Assembly (NCBI RefSeq): GCF_021173675.1
Contig: NZ_JAIHON010000004.1
Span: forward strand, 682,001 to 746,000
Length of the DNA stretch: 64,000 nucleotides
Source: Streptomyces lincolnensis
GTDB taxonomy: Bacteria; Actinomycetota; Actinomycetes; Streptomycetales; Streptomycetaceae
Direction: 5' to 3'
The translations under genes were made by a program, and so were the position numbers. Numbering within the stretch: the stretch's first letter is position 1; every line of letters begins with the position of its first letter. This document shows positions 43,197 through 51,563 of this stretch, piece by piece. Under the pieces are notes generated by a model. It worked only from the letters and a program-made list of their open reading frames with translations. It was not told where the DNA came from and did no database searches.

Positions 43197-44048
43197 CTAG
43201 AGGTCGTTGGCGAGTGTGCGGATGAAGTCGCGTGAGGCGCCTGGGGGGAGCGCCGCTTTCTCGGTTGCGTCGAGCTGGGCCCGGTACTTGCCGAGTTGCG
43301 CTTCTGTGTCGATGAACTCCGAGCCGTGGGTGCTGTCCAGTTGCACGGTGTCCAGACGGGGGACGGCGGCCTCGGCGTAGACCACGGATTGTCCGGCGCC
43401 GGGGAAGCCGCCTGCTTTGAACGGGATGACCCGGACGGTGACGCTGTCCTGCTCGGACCTGTGCAGCAGGTGCTCCAGTTGGCGCTTGGCCACCGCGGGC
43501 CCGCCGAACTCCATACGGAGGGCGGCCTCGTGCACGATCACGTCGAGGGACGGCGGCTCGGGGCGGTCCAGAACCTGCTGCCGGTCGATGCGGTGTGCTG
43601 TGCGGAGGTCGATGTCGGACTGGGGCAGGGGTGGGATCACGGCGGCGAAGAGGGCACGTGCGCGTTCCTCGGTCTGGAGCAGCCCGGGTAGATGCACGGT
43701 CGTCGCGATGCGCAGGCGCTGGGCGTGCCACTCCAGTTCGGCGATGTCCAGGAAGTCATCGCGGAGTTGACCCCGGTACGCCTCCCACCACCCCTTCTCG
43801 CGGCTGCTCGCCATGGCGGCGAGTGCCTCGACGAGTACCTGGTCCGTGCAGCCGTAGTTCTTCGCGAGGGTGCGTACTCGGTCGGGGCTGATGCCGGAGC
43901 GGCCGGACTCCATGTTGGGCACGTTGGTGCGGGGGACGTTCAGCAGGCCGGCGGCGTGTTCCGTGGTCATACCGACCGCGATACGCATCCTGCGCAGCTC
44001 TTCACCGAGGCGCCGCTGACGTTCCGTCGGTGTGCTCCTGGGCGGCAT
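43197..44048 (-). CDS. XRE/DUF5753 regulator, WhiJ-like
   Basis: 283 residues from ATG 44048 (GAGGGGAC upstream; an upstream extension to 44123 is not needed). N-terminal helix-turn-helix at about 15-70 (MTTEHAAGLLNVPRTNVPNM, ESGRSG), then a DUF5753 domain (about 95-280) with ADTVHLPGLLQT-like and SVTVRVIPFKAGGFPGAG segments. With the DUF397 gene below and the divergent HATPase gene above, it forms the WhiJ-type cluster, which is present in many copies per Streptomyces genome and influences sporulation and antibiotic production. Which process this copy governs cannot be told. Confidence 0.92.
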   Translation of the reverse strand: MPPRSTPTERQRRLGEELRRMRIAVGMTTEHAAGLLNVPRTNVPNMESGRSGISPDRVRTLAKNYGCTDQVLVEALAAMASSREKGWWEAYRGQLRDDFLDIAELEWHAQRLRIATTVHLPGLLQTEERARALFAAVIPPLPQSDIDLRTAHRIDRQQVLDRPEPPSLDVIVHEAALRMEFGGPAVAKRQLEHLLHRSEQDSVTVRVIPFKAGGFPGAGQSVVYAEAAVPRLDTVQLDSTHGSEFIDTEAQLGKYRAQLDATEKAALPPGASRDFIRTLANDL

Positions 44049-44130
44049 GGGTCCCCTCGTGTCCGGCTGTTGACGGGGCCAGTCTGCCTCCGGGGTGTGG
44101 GGTTGGTCCAACGAGAGATGCATGGATAGT

Positions 44131-44142
44131 AGTACACGTACT
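44131..44142. promoter_or_regulatory. Dyad in the divergent WhiJ-like/HATPase region
   Basis: AGTAC-AC-GTACT lies 83 bp before the XRE start and 146 bp before the HATPase start. It overlaps a possible TACTAT -10 box for the XRE gene on the minus strand and could be the XRE autoregulatory site. Confidence 0.45.
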
Positions 44143-44287
44143 CCGCTCTTGCTCTACAGTCGGTAAGGGGTCGCTTACGGCGTGACGTCGTCGGAAGTGC
44201 ATCGCGCGAGCCTGCCCTCGTTCGCGTGACGGAGCCACCAGACGTGCCGCGACTCATTGAACGTCCGTTGGAATCAAGGGAGTTGCC

Positions 44288-44788
44288 ATGTCTGCTGTCG
44301 CCGTGACCGTCTCGGCGTGTCCGATCACCGCCGATGTGCCGGAAGCGGCGCCGCCGTCGCCGGAGTCTCTCGCGTACAGCTTCACGCTGCCTGCGGGGCC
44401 CATGAGTTCGGGCGTTGCGCGGGCTGCGGCTCGTGTCGCGCTTCGGGCTCATGAGCTGGAGGACATGACTGACGCGGCCGTTCAGGTCGTTGCCGAACTG
44501 GTCGCCTGTGCCTGCCGGTTCACGCCTGACGCCGAGGTGTATGTGTCGCTGCGGTTCCGGGACGGGGCGTTGCGGGTGATCCTCTACGACGGGCATCCCC
44601 GTCACAGTCACCCGAGGCTGGTCGCGGCTTGCGATGCTCGGCGGCGGGCCGCGCTTCGGGTGCTGGGGTGCGTGGTGCGGGTGTGTGAGGGGGAGTGGGG
44701 GTTCGGGGAGGCTCGGGAGCCGGGGGGTGGGACTCGGATGTGGGCGGTTCTGCCGAGGGTGGGGGTGGCGGGGGGATGGGTGGGTTAG
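44288..44788 (+). CDS. HATPase (RsbW/anti-sigma-like) protein
   Basis: 166 residues from ATG 44288, with AAGGGAG upstream. It has the look of a degenerate GHKL ATP-binding domain: ARAAARVALRAHELEDMTDA as the first helix, VQVVAELVACACRFTPDAEV around the N-box (the usual Asn is replaced by Ala/Cys), and GGGTRMWAVLP at the end. Such proteins sit divergently next to XRE/DUF397 pairs and are described as regulatory kinases or anti-sigma-like factors. ATP binding may be weak because the N-box Asn is missing. The C-terminus is low-complexity Gly/Val and may be frayed where the TPR remnant begins. Confidence 0.8.
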   Translation: MSAVAVTVSACPITADVPEAAPPSPESLAYSFTLPAGPMSSGVARAAARVALRAHELEDMTDAAVQVVAELVACACRFTPDAEVYVSLRFRDGALRVILYDGHPRHSHPRLVAACDARRRAALRVLGCVVRVCEGEWGFGEAREPGGGTRMWAVLPRVGVAGGWVG

Positions 44789-44844
44789 GGGAGGGAGTCG
44801 GCTTGGGTGCGGGTGTCGGCGGCCTTGGTCGGAGCGTCGCCTTG

Positions 44845-45141
44845 GGGGACGCCGGTCGGGTGGAGGAGACGATCGACGCCCACACCCGCGCCCGCGACCT
44901 GTTCCAGGCCGCCGGGGACCGCCACCGCGAGGGCATGGCGTGGAACAACCTCGGTGTCGCCCTGCGGCAGGCGGGCCGGGCGGGGGAGGCGATCGAGGCG
45001 TACGGCAAAGACCTGGAGATCTGCCGCGAGTTCGAGGACTGGTACGGGACCGGTTAGACCCTCGCCAACCTCGCCCTCGTCCACGAGGGCCTCGACCGCC
45101 CCGCCGAAGCCCGTGCCCGAGCCGAGCGCCTCACCCCTTAA
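44845..45141 (+). pseudogene. TPR-protein remnant with internal stop
   Basis: In one frame the sequence reads GDAGRVEETIDAHTRARDLF and a second repeat AWNNLGVALRQAGRAGEAIE, then a TAG at 45055-45057. The same frame continues with TLANLALVHEGLDRPAEARA to a TAA at 45139. In relatives I know the interrupted place reads GQTLANLA, so a CAG to TAG change is the simplest explanation. The N-terminal part of the parent gene is absent. The 3' end overlaps the convergent sugar permease stop by 11 bp. Not expected to give a functional protein. Confidence 0.8.
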
Positions 45142-45985
45142 CAGCCCCACCCAACGCAAACCCCCCACCCAACCGCCGCGCCACCAGCACATACAGCAGG
45201 ATCACCGGCGTCGAGTAGATGATCGAGAACGCGGCGAGCTGGCCGTACGCCACCATCCCGCGGTTTCCGAAGAACTCGTTGATGCTGACCGCCGCCGGCA
45301 TCTGGTCCGGGGTGAGCAGGAGCATGAAGGGGACGAAGAAGTTGCCCCACATCATGACGAAGGAGAAGACCGTCACCACGGAGACTCCGGGGCCCATGAG
45401 GGGGAGGACGATCCGGACCAGGGACTGGAGTGAGGACGCGCCGTCCGTCCAGGCCGCCTCCTCCAGTTCCTTCGGGACGCCGTCCATGAAGTTCTTCATC
45501 AGCCAGATGGCGAAGGGGAGTTGGGAGGCGGCGAAGAAGAGGATCGTGCCCTGCATGGTGTCGATGAGGTCGACCTGCACGAACAGGGCGTACACCGGCA
45601 CCATGATCGCCGTGATGGGGAGGCTCGTCGCGAAGATGATCGTGAGGAGGAACGGGCGGTTGAGACGGGACCTGAAGCGGGACAGCGGGTAGGCCGCGAG
45701 GGCCGCGCACACCACCGTCAGGAGGGTCGCGCTCCCGCACAGGATCAGGCTGTTCAGCAGCGGTGTGAAGGTGACGTCCGAGGTCAGGATCGCGTCGAAG
45801 TTGTCCAGGGTGAGGCCGTCGGGGGCCTTCACCCGGAGGTCGGCGCGCGGGTCGAGGGCCGAGAGCACCACCCAGGCCAGCGGCAGCATGAAGGCGGCGG
45901 CGAGCACCAGCAGCCCCGCGTCGGCGGCCAGACGGCGGCCCCGGCGGCGGTCGGTGAGGGCGAGGCCCAGGTGGTTGAGGGCCAT
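45131..45985 (-). CDS. Carbohydrate ABC permease, MalG type
   Basis: 284 residues from ATG 45985. Six helices: about 17-37, 75-98, 108-130, 140-160, 185-207, 245-268. The EAA loop for contact with the ATPase is visible as ELEEAAWTDGASSLQSLVRIVLP split over its length. It begins 5 bp after the MalF-type gene and is the last gene of a three-gene importer operon. No ATPase is encoded nearby. In Streptomyces such importers use the shared ATPase MsiK, which is the likely case here. Substrate unknown, probably an oligosaccharide. Confidence 0.93.
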   Translation of the reverse strand: MALNHLGLALTDRRRGRRLAADAGLLVLAAAFMLPLAWVVLSALDPRADLRVKAPDGLTLDNFDAILTSDVTFTPLLNSLILCGSATLLTVVCAALAAYPLSRFRSRLNRPFLLTIIFATSLPITAIMVPVYALFVQVDLIDTMQGTILFFAASQLPFAIWLMKNFMDGVPKELEEAAWTDGASSLQSLVRIVLPLMGPGVSVVTVFSFVMMWGNFFVPFMLLLTPDQMPAAVSINEFFGNRGMVAYGQLAAFSIIYSTPVILLYVLVARRLGGGFALGGAVKG

Positions 45986-45990
45986 GTCTG

Positions 45991-46875
45991 TCAGACCTCC
46001 GTCCGCAGCAGCCGTATGTAGACGAGCGAGAACAGCGACCCCACCAGCAGCAGAAGCAGCGCCACCGCCGTGGCGTAGCCGATCAGGCTGTTCTGGAAGG
46101 CCTGTTCGTACATGAAGAGCGGGAGTGTCTGGCTCTTGTCGCCGGGGCCGCCCCTCGTCATCACCCAGATCAGGCCGAAGACGGACAGCGTCTGGAGGGT
46201 GTTGAGCATGAGGTTCGTGCCGATGGAACGGCGGATCATCGGCAGCGTGATGTGCCACATGCGGCGCCAGCCGCCGGCCCCGTCGACCTCGGCCGCCTCC
46301 GTGATCTCCTTGGGGATCTCATTCAGCGCCGCCGAGTAGACGAGCATCGAGAACGCCGTCCCGCGCCACACGTTCGCGAAGGACACCGCGAGGATCGGCA
46401 GCGTGAACAGCCAGTTCTGGGACGGGAGATGCAGCCAGCCCAGGATGGCGTTCAGCGTACCCTCGCGGCGGAAGAAGGCGTACAGCAGGAATCCGGCCAC
46501 CACCTCCGGCAGCACCCACGCCGTGATCACGATGCCACCGGTGAGCGTGCGGACCGGCTTCGAGGCGCGCTGCATCAGGGCGGCCAGTGCCAGCCCCAGG
46601 GTGTTCTGGCCGATCAGCGACGACAGCACGGTGAAGACGAGGGTGAGCCATACGGCGTTCAGGAACTCCTCGTCCCCGAACGCCTCGCGGAAGTTCTCGA
46701 AGCCGACGAACGACGACTGCGCCTGACCGGTGAGCCGCAGGTCGGTGAAGGCGATCCACACGCAGTAGACGATCGGGCCGGCCAGGAAGAGGAGCAGCAC
46801 GATCAGGGCGGGGGAGACGGGCAGGGCGCGGACGAGCGAGCGACGGAGCTTCGGGGGCGCCGAGGCGGTCGTCAC
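45991..46875 (-). CDS. Carbohydrate ABC permease, MalF type
   Basis: 294 residues from GTG 46875, overlapping the solute-binding-protein stop by 4 bp. The first helix is at about 18-38 (SPALIVLLLFLAGPIVYCVW), five more follow, and the EAA loop is EIPKEITEAAEVDGAGGWRR. It pairs with the MalG-type permease to form the channel. The long upstream open frame is a shadow of the binding-protein gene. Gene order binding protein-MalF-MalG is standard for CUT1 sugar importers. Confidence 0.93.
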   Translation of the reverse strand: MTTASAPPKLRRSLVRALPVSPALIVLLLFLAGPIVYCVWIAFTDLRLTGQAQSSFVGFENFREAFGDEEFLNAVWLTLVFTVLSSLIGQNTLGLALAALMQRASKPVRTLTGGIVITAWVLPEVVAGFLLYAFFRREGTLNAILGWLHLPSQNWLFTLPILAVSFANVWRGTAFSMLVYSAALNEIPKEITEAAEVDGAGGWRRMWHITLPMIRRSIGTNLMLNTLQTLSVFGLIWVMTRGGPGDKSQTLPLFMYEQAFQNSLIGYATAVALLLLLVGSLFSLVYIRLLRTEV

Positions 46876-48242
46876 CTCTCGACCACCTGGTTGTCCGTCG
46901 CGTCCCTGAGCGCGTCGTCGTAGCCGCTCGCCGCCTCCGCCACCGACAGGTCGCCCGTCGTCACCCCCTCCATCGCCTCCTGGATCGCGACCGAGACCTG
47001 CGGGTACGCGGGGAACGCCGGCCGGTAGTGCGTGCTGGCGACGAGATCCGTGAAGAACTCGATGCCGGGCTGCGCCTTCACGTACGCGGGGTCCTCGGCG
47101 ACGTCCTCGCGTACCGCGATACCGGAGTTGGCGATGTACCACTTCTGCGCGTTCGCCTTCGTCTGCATCGTCTTCACGAACTCGAAGGCGAGGTCGGGGT
47201 TGGCCGCCTTGGCCGGGATCGACCAGGTCCAGCCGCCGGACATGCTGACCTTGCCGGGGGCCTGGCCGTGCTGCGTCGGCATCGCGGCGAGCCCCAGCTC
47301 CTTCGACCACTCGGGCCACTCATGGCCGCTGCCGGGCAGCCAGTCCTGCGGGAGCCAGGAGCCGTCGAGGGCGATGCCGAGCTTGCCCTGCGGGAGCCAG
47401 TCGCCGCGGACGTGGGTCATGACGTTGGGGTCGAGGGCGTCGGGGACGTCCGGGCCGAGCTTCTCCCTGTAGACCGTCTCGACGAAGGTCAGGGCGTCCT
47501 TGAAGCCCTGGCTCTTCGCGACCCACTTCTTCGACGCGCGGTCGTAGAGGGGGTCTTGGCTCCCGGCCGCGTCGGTGCCGTAGAGCAGCATCTCGAAGGT
47601 CTGCATGGTGGCCGCCTCGCCGACCGGCTTGCCGGTGTAGACGTTGAGCGGGATGACGTCCGGGACCTTCCGCTTGATCGCGCGGGCGGCGTCGAGGACC
47701 TCGTCCCAGTTCTTCGGCTGCCAGTCGGCGGGGAGACCGGCCTTCGCGAAGATGTCCTTGCTGAACCACAGGCCACGGGTGTCCGTCCCGTCCGGGACGC
47801 CGTACGTCTTGCCGTCCTCGCCCTTCGCGGCCGCCTTCGCCGTGTCCATGAACCGGTTCCAGTCCGGCCACTTGGCGAGGTAGGAGTCGAGGGGCTTGAG
47901 ATAGCCGCTGGTGATGTCCGAGTTGATCAGGAACGTGTCCTCGTAGACCAGGTCAGGGGCGGTCTTCGCGGACCTGAGCATCTGCTGGAGCTTCGTGTAG
48001 TACTCCGAGTCCGGGGCCTTGATCGGGACGAACTCCACCTTCTTGCCGGGGTTCTCCTTCTCGAACTGCTCCTTGATACCGGCGAGATAGTCGTCCATCA
48101 CGCGGATCGAGTTGTCCGTGGACTGCTTGAACGACACCTTCAGCGTGTCCGGATCACTGCCGGACCCGCCACCGCACGCCGTGAGCGTGGTGACGGCCAG
48201 CGTGGCGGCGAGCAGTGGGGTGACTACGGCGGTGGGGCGCAC
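46872..48242 (-). CDS. Sugar-binding lipoprotein of ABC importer
   Basis: 456 residues. GTG 48242 is favoured because AGGAGG is 8 bases upstream; ATG 48248 would leave only 2. The lipobox is LTAC with Cys23, so the protein is tethered outside the membrane. Family 1 extracellular solute-binding fold: a cluster of Asp/Trp/Tyr typical of sugar sites is seen in YEDTFLINSD, DGSWLPQDWLPGSGHEW and SMSGGWTWSIP. The substrate is probably a plant or microbial oligosaccharide. First gene of the operon. A promoter with an embedded dyad-like element lies at 48298-48326. Confidence 0.93.
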   Translation of the reverse strand: MRPTAVVTPLLAATLAVTTLTACGGGSGSDPDTLKVSFKQSTDNSIRVMDDYLAGIKEQFEKENPGKKVEFVPIKAPDSEYYTKLQQMLRSAKTAPDLVYEDTFLINSDITSGYLKPLDSYLAKWPDWNRFMDTAKAAAKGEDGKTYGVPDGTDTRGLWFSKDIFAKAGLPADWQPKNWDEVLDAARAIKRKVPDVIPLNVYTGKPVGEAATMQTFEMLLYGTDAAGSQDPLYDRASKKWVAKSQGFKDALTFVETVYREKLGPDVPDALDPNVMTHVRGDWLPQGKLGIALDGSWLPQDWLPGSGHEWPEWSKELGLAAMPTQHGQAPGKVSMSGGWTWSIPAKAANPDLAFEFVKTMQTKANAQKWYIANSGIAVREDVAEDPAYVKAQPGIEFFTDLVASTHYRPAFPAYPQVSVAIQEAMEGVTTGDLSVAEAASGYDDALRDATDNQVVER

Positions 48243-48297
48243 GGGCATGACCTCCTGCGGGCTCACGTCGTTGTGGCGCCGGGTGGCTGCTCGGTGA

Positions 48298-48326
48298 ACG
48301 TAAGAGGAGTGGTCTAGTCAGGTCAA
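48298..48326 (-). promoter_or_regulatory. Promoter of the sugar importer operon
   Basis: On the minus strand TTGACC (48326-48321) and TTACGT (48303-48298) are 17 bp apart. The spacer contains GACTAGACC, whose complement GGTCTAGTC resembles the core of GntR/LacI-type sites such as the DasR element. The match to DasR is partial, so the regulator is uncertain. Confidence 0.5.
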
Positions 48327-48417
48327 TGCGTGTGCGGCGGATTCGACGCGGCCAGGGCGAGAACGCCGGGGAGGATCTCCGGCACACTCGTGATGTAGGC
48401 CGGGGGAAGGGAAGAAC

Positions 48418-48957
48418 GTGCCGGAACAGGACGTCACCGTCGGGCAGTTGCTACTCGTCGAGTACGAGAGTGTCAAGGGGGAGCAGAGGGCGCGGATCGG
48501 GTTCCGGGACAATCTGCTCTATGTGACGCTGGCCGTGGTCGCCGCTGTGATCGCCGCCGCCGCGCAGGCCAAGCGGCCCTCGATGCTGCTCGCGCTGCCG
48601 CCGGTGTGTGTCGTGCTGGGGTGGACCTATCTCGTGAACGACGAGAAGATCTCGGCGATCGGCGCCTACGTCCGTGAGGACCTCGGTCCCCGGCTGGCCG
48701 CCCTGGCCCAACCCGGTGGCGGTTTCCAGGCGTTCGGCTGGGAGACCGCGCACCGGGGGGATGCCCGGCGCCGGTCCCGGAAGGCCTTGCAGCTGGCGGT
48801 GGACCTGACCGCCTTCGGTGCCGTGCCCCTGGCCGCGCTGGTCGTCTTCTGGGCCGACGGCGACGGCGGCCGGCTGCTCGTCGCCATGTCGGTGCTGGAG
48901 GCGCTCGCCGTGGCCGGCCTCGCCTCGCAGATCGTGCGGTACGCGCGGGGCGCGTGA
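48418..48957 (+). CDS. Conserved membrane protein
   Basis: 179 residues from GTG 48418 (GGAAGGGAAG upstream). Hydrophobic segments at about 32-50, 55-72, 128-147 and 152-172 give a four-helix protein with a soluble loop (75-125) containing GWETAHRGDARRRSRK. The N-terminus VGQLLLVEYESVKGEQRARI is shared with other actinobacterial membrane proteins of unknown role, from memory. Divergent from the sugar importer and convergent with the response regulator. No function proposed. Confidence 0.8.
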   Translation: MPEQDVTVGQLLLVEYESVKGEQRARIGFRDNLLYVTLAVVAAVIAAAAQAKRPSMLLALPPVCVVLGWTYLVNDEKISAIGAYVREDLGPRLAALAQPGGGFQAFGWETAHRGDARRRSRKALQLAVDLTAFGAVPLAALVVFWADGDGGRLLVAMSVLEALAVAGLASQIVRYARGA

Positions 48958-48979
48958 ACGGGCCGGCCCAGGGCCTGTC

Positions 48980-49663
48980 CTAGCCCCGCATCCACCGGTA
49001 CTGCAACTCCGGCCGCCCCACCGCCCCGTACTGCGGACTCCGTGCCGCGCGGCCCGCGTCGACCAGGTGTTCCAGATAGCGGCGGGCGGTGATCCGGGAG
49101 ATGCCGACCGCCTCGGCCACTCCGGTGGCGGTGAGGCCGGCGGTGGAGTCGCGCAGGGCGACCGAGACGCGCTCCAGGGTCGGGCCGCTCAGGCCTTTCG
49201 GCAGGGCCGCGGGGCCCGGGGCCCGCAGGGTCGCCAGGGCCCGGTCGACCTCGTCCTGCCCGCTGGCCTCGCCGGCCGCCGCGTGGAACTCGGCGTAGCG
49301 CACGAGCCGGTCCCGCAGGGTGGCGAAGGTGAACGGCTTCAGCACGTACTGCACGACGCCCAGGGACACGCCCTCGCGCACCACCGTCAGATCCCGTGCC
49401 GAGGTCACCGCTATCACGTCCGCCTGGTGTCCGGCGGCCCGCAGGGAGCGCGCCAGCTGGAGCCCGTGGCCGTCCGGGAGGTGCAGGTCGAGCAGGAGGA
49501 GGTCCACCTCGGTACGGTCCAGCGCGCGGCGCGCCTCCGCGCCGGTGTGGGCCTTGCCGACGGCGGTGAAGCCGGGGACGCGGTTGACGTACATGACGTG
49601 CGCGTCGGCGGCGACCGGGTCGTCCTCGACGACCAGGACGCGGATGGGCTGCTCGGGGGTCAT
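48980..49663 (-). CDS. CitB/DcuR-family response regulator
   Basis: 227 residues. The receiver domain has Glu13/Asp14-Asp15 (VVEDDP), phosphoacceptor Asp59 (LLLLDLHLPDG), Thr at about 89 (VTSARD) and Lys at about 111 (LKPF). The C-terminal winged/HTH domain is of the CitB type with GLTATGVAEAVGISRITARR and ends YGAVGRPELQYRWM. It overlaps the sensor kinase stop by 4 bp. Such pairs control C4-dicarboxylate or citrate uptake, and a dicarboxylate symporter gene is divergent from the kinase gene, so it is the probable target. Confidence 0.93.
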   Translation of the reverse strand: MTPEQPIRVLVVEDDPVAADAHVMYVNRVPGFTAVGKAHTGAEARRALDRTEVDLLLLDLHLPDGHGLQLARSLRAAGHQADVIAVTSARDLTVVREGVSLGVVQYVLKPFTFATLRDRLVRYAEFHAAAGEASGQDEVDRALATLRAPGPAALPKGLSGPTLERVSVALRDSTAGLTATGVAEAVGISRITARRYLEHLVDAGRAARSPQYGAVGRPELQYRWMRG

Positions 49664-51411
49664 GCGTCGCCTCCAGGGACCGTACGACCGGAGACGGCAC
49701 GGTCGGTTTCCACGGCCCGTTCCGCTTCGAGGGCGCGTTCCGTTTCGACGGTACGCCCGGCTTCCACGGCGCGTTCCTCGGCGTGGCCCGCATCGGGTTC
49801 AGCAGGACCTTCCCACGTCCCGAGCGGCAGCCGCACCTCGAACTCGGCCCCGCCCCCGGCCGCCTCCGCCACCGACAGCGTCCCCTCGCGCCGGTTCACG
49901 GCCTGGCGGACCAGGGCCAGCCCGAGGCCCCGTCCGCCCGGCCCGGCCGGCTTGGTGGAGAAGCCGCGTTGGAAGACCGTCTCGGCGTGCTCGGGATCGA
50001 CGCCGGCGCCCGTGTCGGACACTCGGAGCACCAGCTCGCCGCCCTCGGCGTACGCGGTCACCGTCACGCGTGCCCGCACGCTGCCCTGGGCCGCGTCCAC
50101 CGCGTTGTCGATGAGGTTGCCGAGGATGGTGACCAGGTCCCGGGAGGGGAGGGTGGGAGGGAGGAGGCCGTCGTCGAGGCGGCTGTCCTCGGAGACCACC
50201 AGCTCCACGCCCCGCTCGTTGGCCTGCGCGGTCTTGCCCAGGAGGAGGGCGGCCAGGACCGGTTCGCCGACCGCCGCCACCACCTGGTCGGTGAGGGCCT
50301 GGGCCAGCTCCAGTTCGGCGGTCGCGAAGTCCACCGCCTGTTCCGCACGGTCCAGTTCGATGAGGGAGACCACGGTGTGCAGCCGGTTCGCCGCCTCGTG
50401 GGCCTGTGAGCGCAGCGCCTGGGTGAAACCGCGCTCGGAGTCCAACTCGCCCATGAGGGACTGGAGTTCGGTGACATCGCGCAGGGTGACCACGGTGCCG
50501 CGGCGCTCGCCGCCGGACACCGGGGAGGTGTTCACCACCAGCACCCGGTCCGCGGTGAGGTGCACCTCGTCCACCCGGGGTTCGGACGCCAGCAGCGCCC
50601 CGGTCAGCGGTGCGGGCAGCCCGAGCTCCGCCACCGACCGGCCGATCACCTCGTCCTCCGAGGACACACCGAGCAGCTCCCGTCCGCCGTCGTTGATCAG
50701 CGCGACACGGTACTGCCCGTCCAGCATCAGCAGTCCCTCGCGTACGGCGTGCAGCGCGGCCTGGTGGTAGTCGTGCATGCGGCTGAGCTCGGCCGCGTTC
50801 ATGCCGTGGGTGTGGCGGCGCAGGCGGGCGTTGATGACGTACGTCCCGACCGCGCCCAGGGCCAGCGCGCCGCTCGCGACGCCGATGAGGGCGGTGAGCT
50901 GGCCCGAGACCCGCTTGCTGATCTCCTCCACCCTGATGCCGGCGCTGACCAGGCCCACGACGTCGTCGCCCGACCAGACCGGGGTGACCGCGCGGACCGA
51001 GGGGCCGAGCGTGCCGGTGTAGGTCTCGGTGAAGGAGCCGCCCGCCACCGCCGGGGCGATGGTGCCGCGGAAGGGCTTGCCGATCTCGTCCTGGCTGGGG
51101 TGGGTCCAGCGGATGCCCTTCGGGTTCATGATCGTGACGAAGTCGACGTCCGCGTCCCGCATCACGCGCAACGCGTAGGGCTGGAGTTCGGCCGAGGGGT
51201 CGGCGGTGCCGATCGCCTCCCGCACCGACGGGGCGTCCGCGACGGACCGTGCCACGGCCATGGCCTGGCGCCGCGCGGAGTCCTCGGCCTGGCTGCGGTC
51301 ACTGACGTAGGTGAACAGCGCGTACCCGGCCACGAGGACCGCTATCAGCACCGCCTGCATGGCGAAGAGCTGGGTGGCCAGGCTCCGGGGTCTCGGGACG
51401 GGGATGCGCAT
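49660..51411 (-). CDS. CitA/DcuS-like sensor histidine kinase
   Basis: 583 residues from ATG 51411; the upstream extension is spurious. TM1 is at about 18-38 and TM2 at about 170-190, enclosing a periplasmic-type PAS (PDC/sCache) domain with DVDFVTIMNPKGIRWTHP and the binding-loop-like FTETYTGTLGPSVRAVTP that recognises carboxylates in CitA/DcuS. A cytoplasmic PAS (about 215-310), a DHp with AHEAANRLHTV and a HATPase with NLIDNAVDA and GRGLGLALVRQAV follow. The tail is a low-complexity Glu/Ala/Val/Arg run. Coupled to the response regulator. Ligand likely a C4-dicarboxylate. Confidence 0.93.
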   Translation of the reverse strand: MRIPVPRPRSLATQLFAMQAVLIAVLVAGYALFTYVSDRSQAEDSARRQAMAVARSVADAPSVREAIGTADPSAELQPYALRVMRDADVDFVTIMNPKGIRWTHPSQDEIGKPFRGTIAPAVAGGSFTETYTGTLGPSVRAVTPVWSGDDVVGLVSAGIRVEEISKRVSGQLTALIGVASGALALGAVGTYVINARLRRHTHGMNAAELSRMHDYHQAALHAVREGLLMLDGQYRVALINDGGRELLGVSSEDEVIGRSVAELGLPAPLTGALLASEPRVDEVHLTADRVLVVNTSPVSGGERRGTVVTLRDVTELQSLMGELDSERGFTQALRSQAHEAANRLHTVVSLIELDRAEQAVDFATAELELAQALTDQVVAAVGEPVLAALLLGKTAQANERGVELVVSEDSRLDDGLLPPTLPSRDLVTILGNLIDNAVDAAQGSVRARVTVTAYAEGGELVLRVSDTGAGVDPEHAETVFQRGFSTKPAGPGGRGLGLALVRQAVNRREGTLSVAEAAGGGAEFEVRLPLGTWEGPAEPDAGHAEERAVEAGRTVETERALEAERAVETDRAVSGRTVPGGDA

Positions 51412-51463
51412 GTCGTCAGTCTGCCCCCATGGCTGATTGTGAACTAAATGAACGGAAGGGTGA

Positions 51464-51480
51464 CCGCCCTCACAGGGCGG
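51464..51480. promoter_or_regulatory. Inverted repeat in the dctA upstream region
   Basis: CCGCCCT-cac-AGGGCGG (51464-51480) lies between the divergent kinase and symporter genes, 84 bp before the symporter GTG. It is a candidate regulator site or hairpin. Confidence 0.4.
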
Positions 51481-51563
51481 GGGATAGTCACGGCATTCCC
51501 CATCCCATCCGGACGTGAGCCGCACGCCGGTAGATGCCGACGAAGACGTCAAGGAGGGCAGCC

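Noticed and set aside
42997..45141. Mobile element or toxin-antitoxin at the XRE cluster
   Set aside because: DUF397 and DUF5753 identify a WhiJ-like regulatory module; no transposase, integrase or toxin fold is present.
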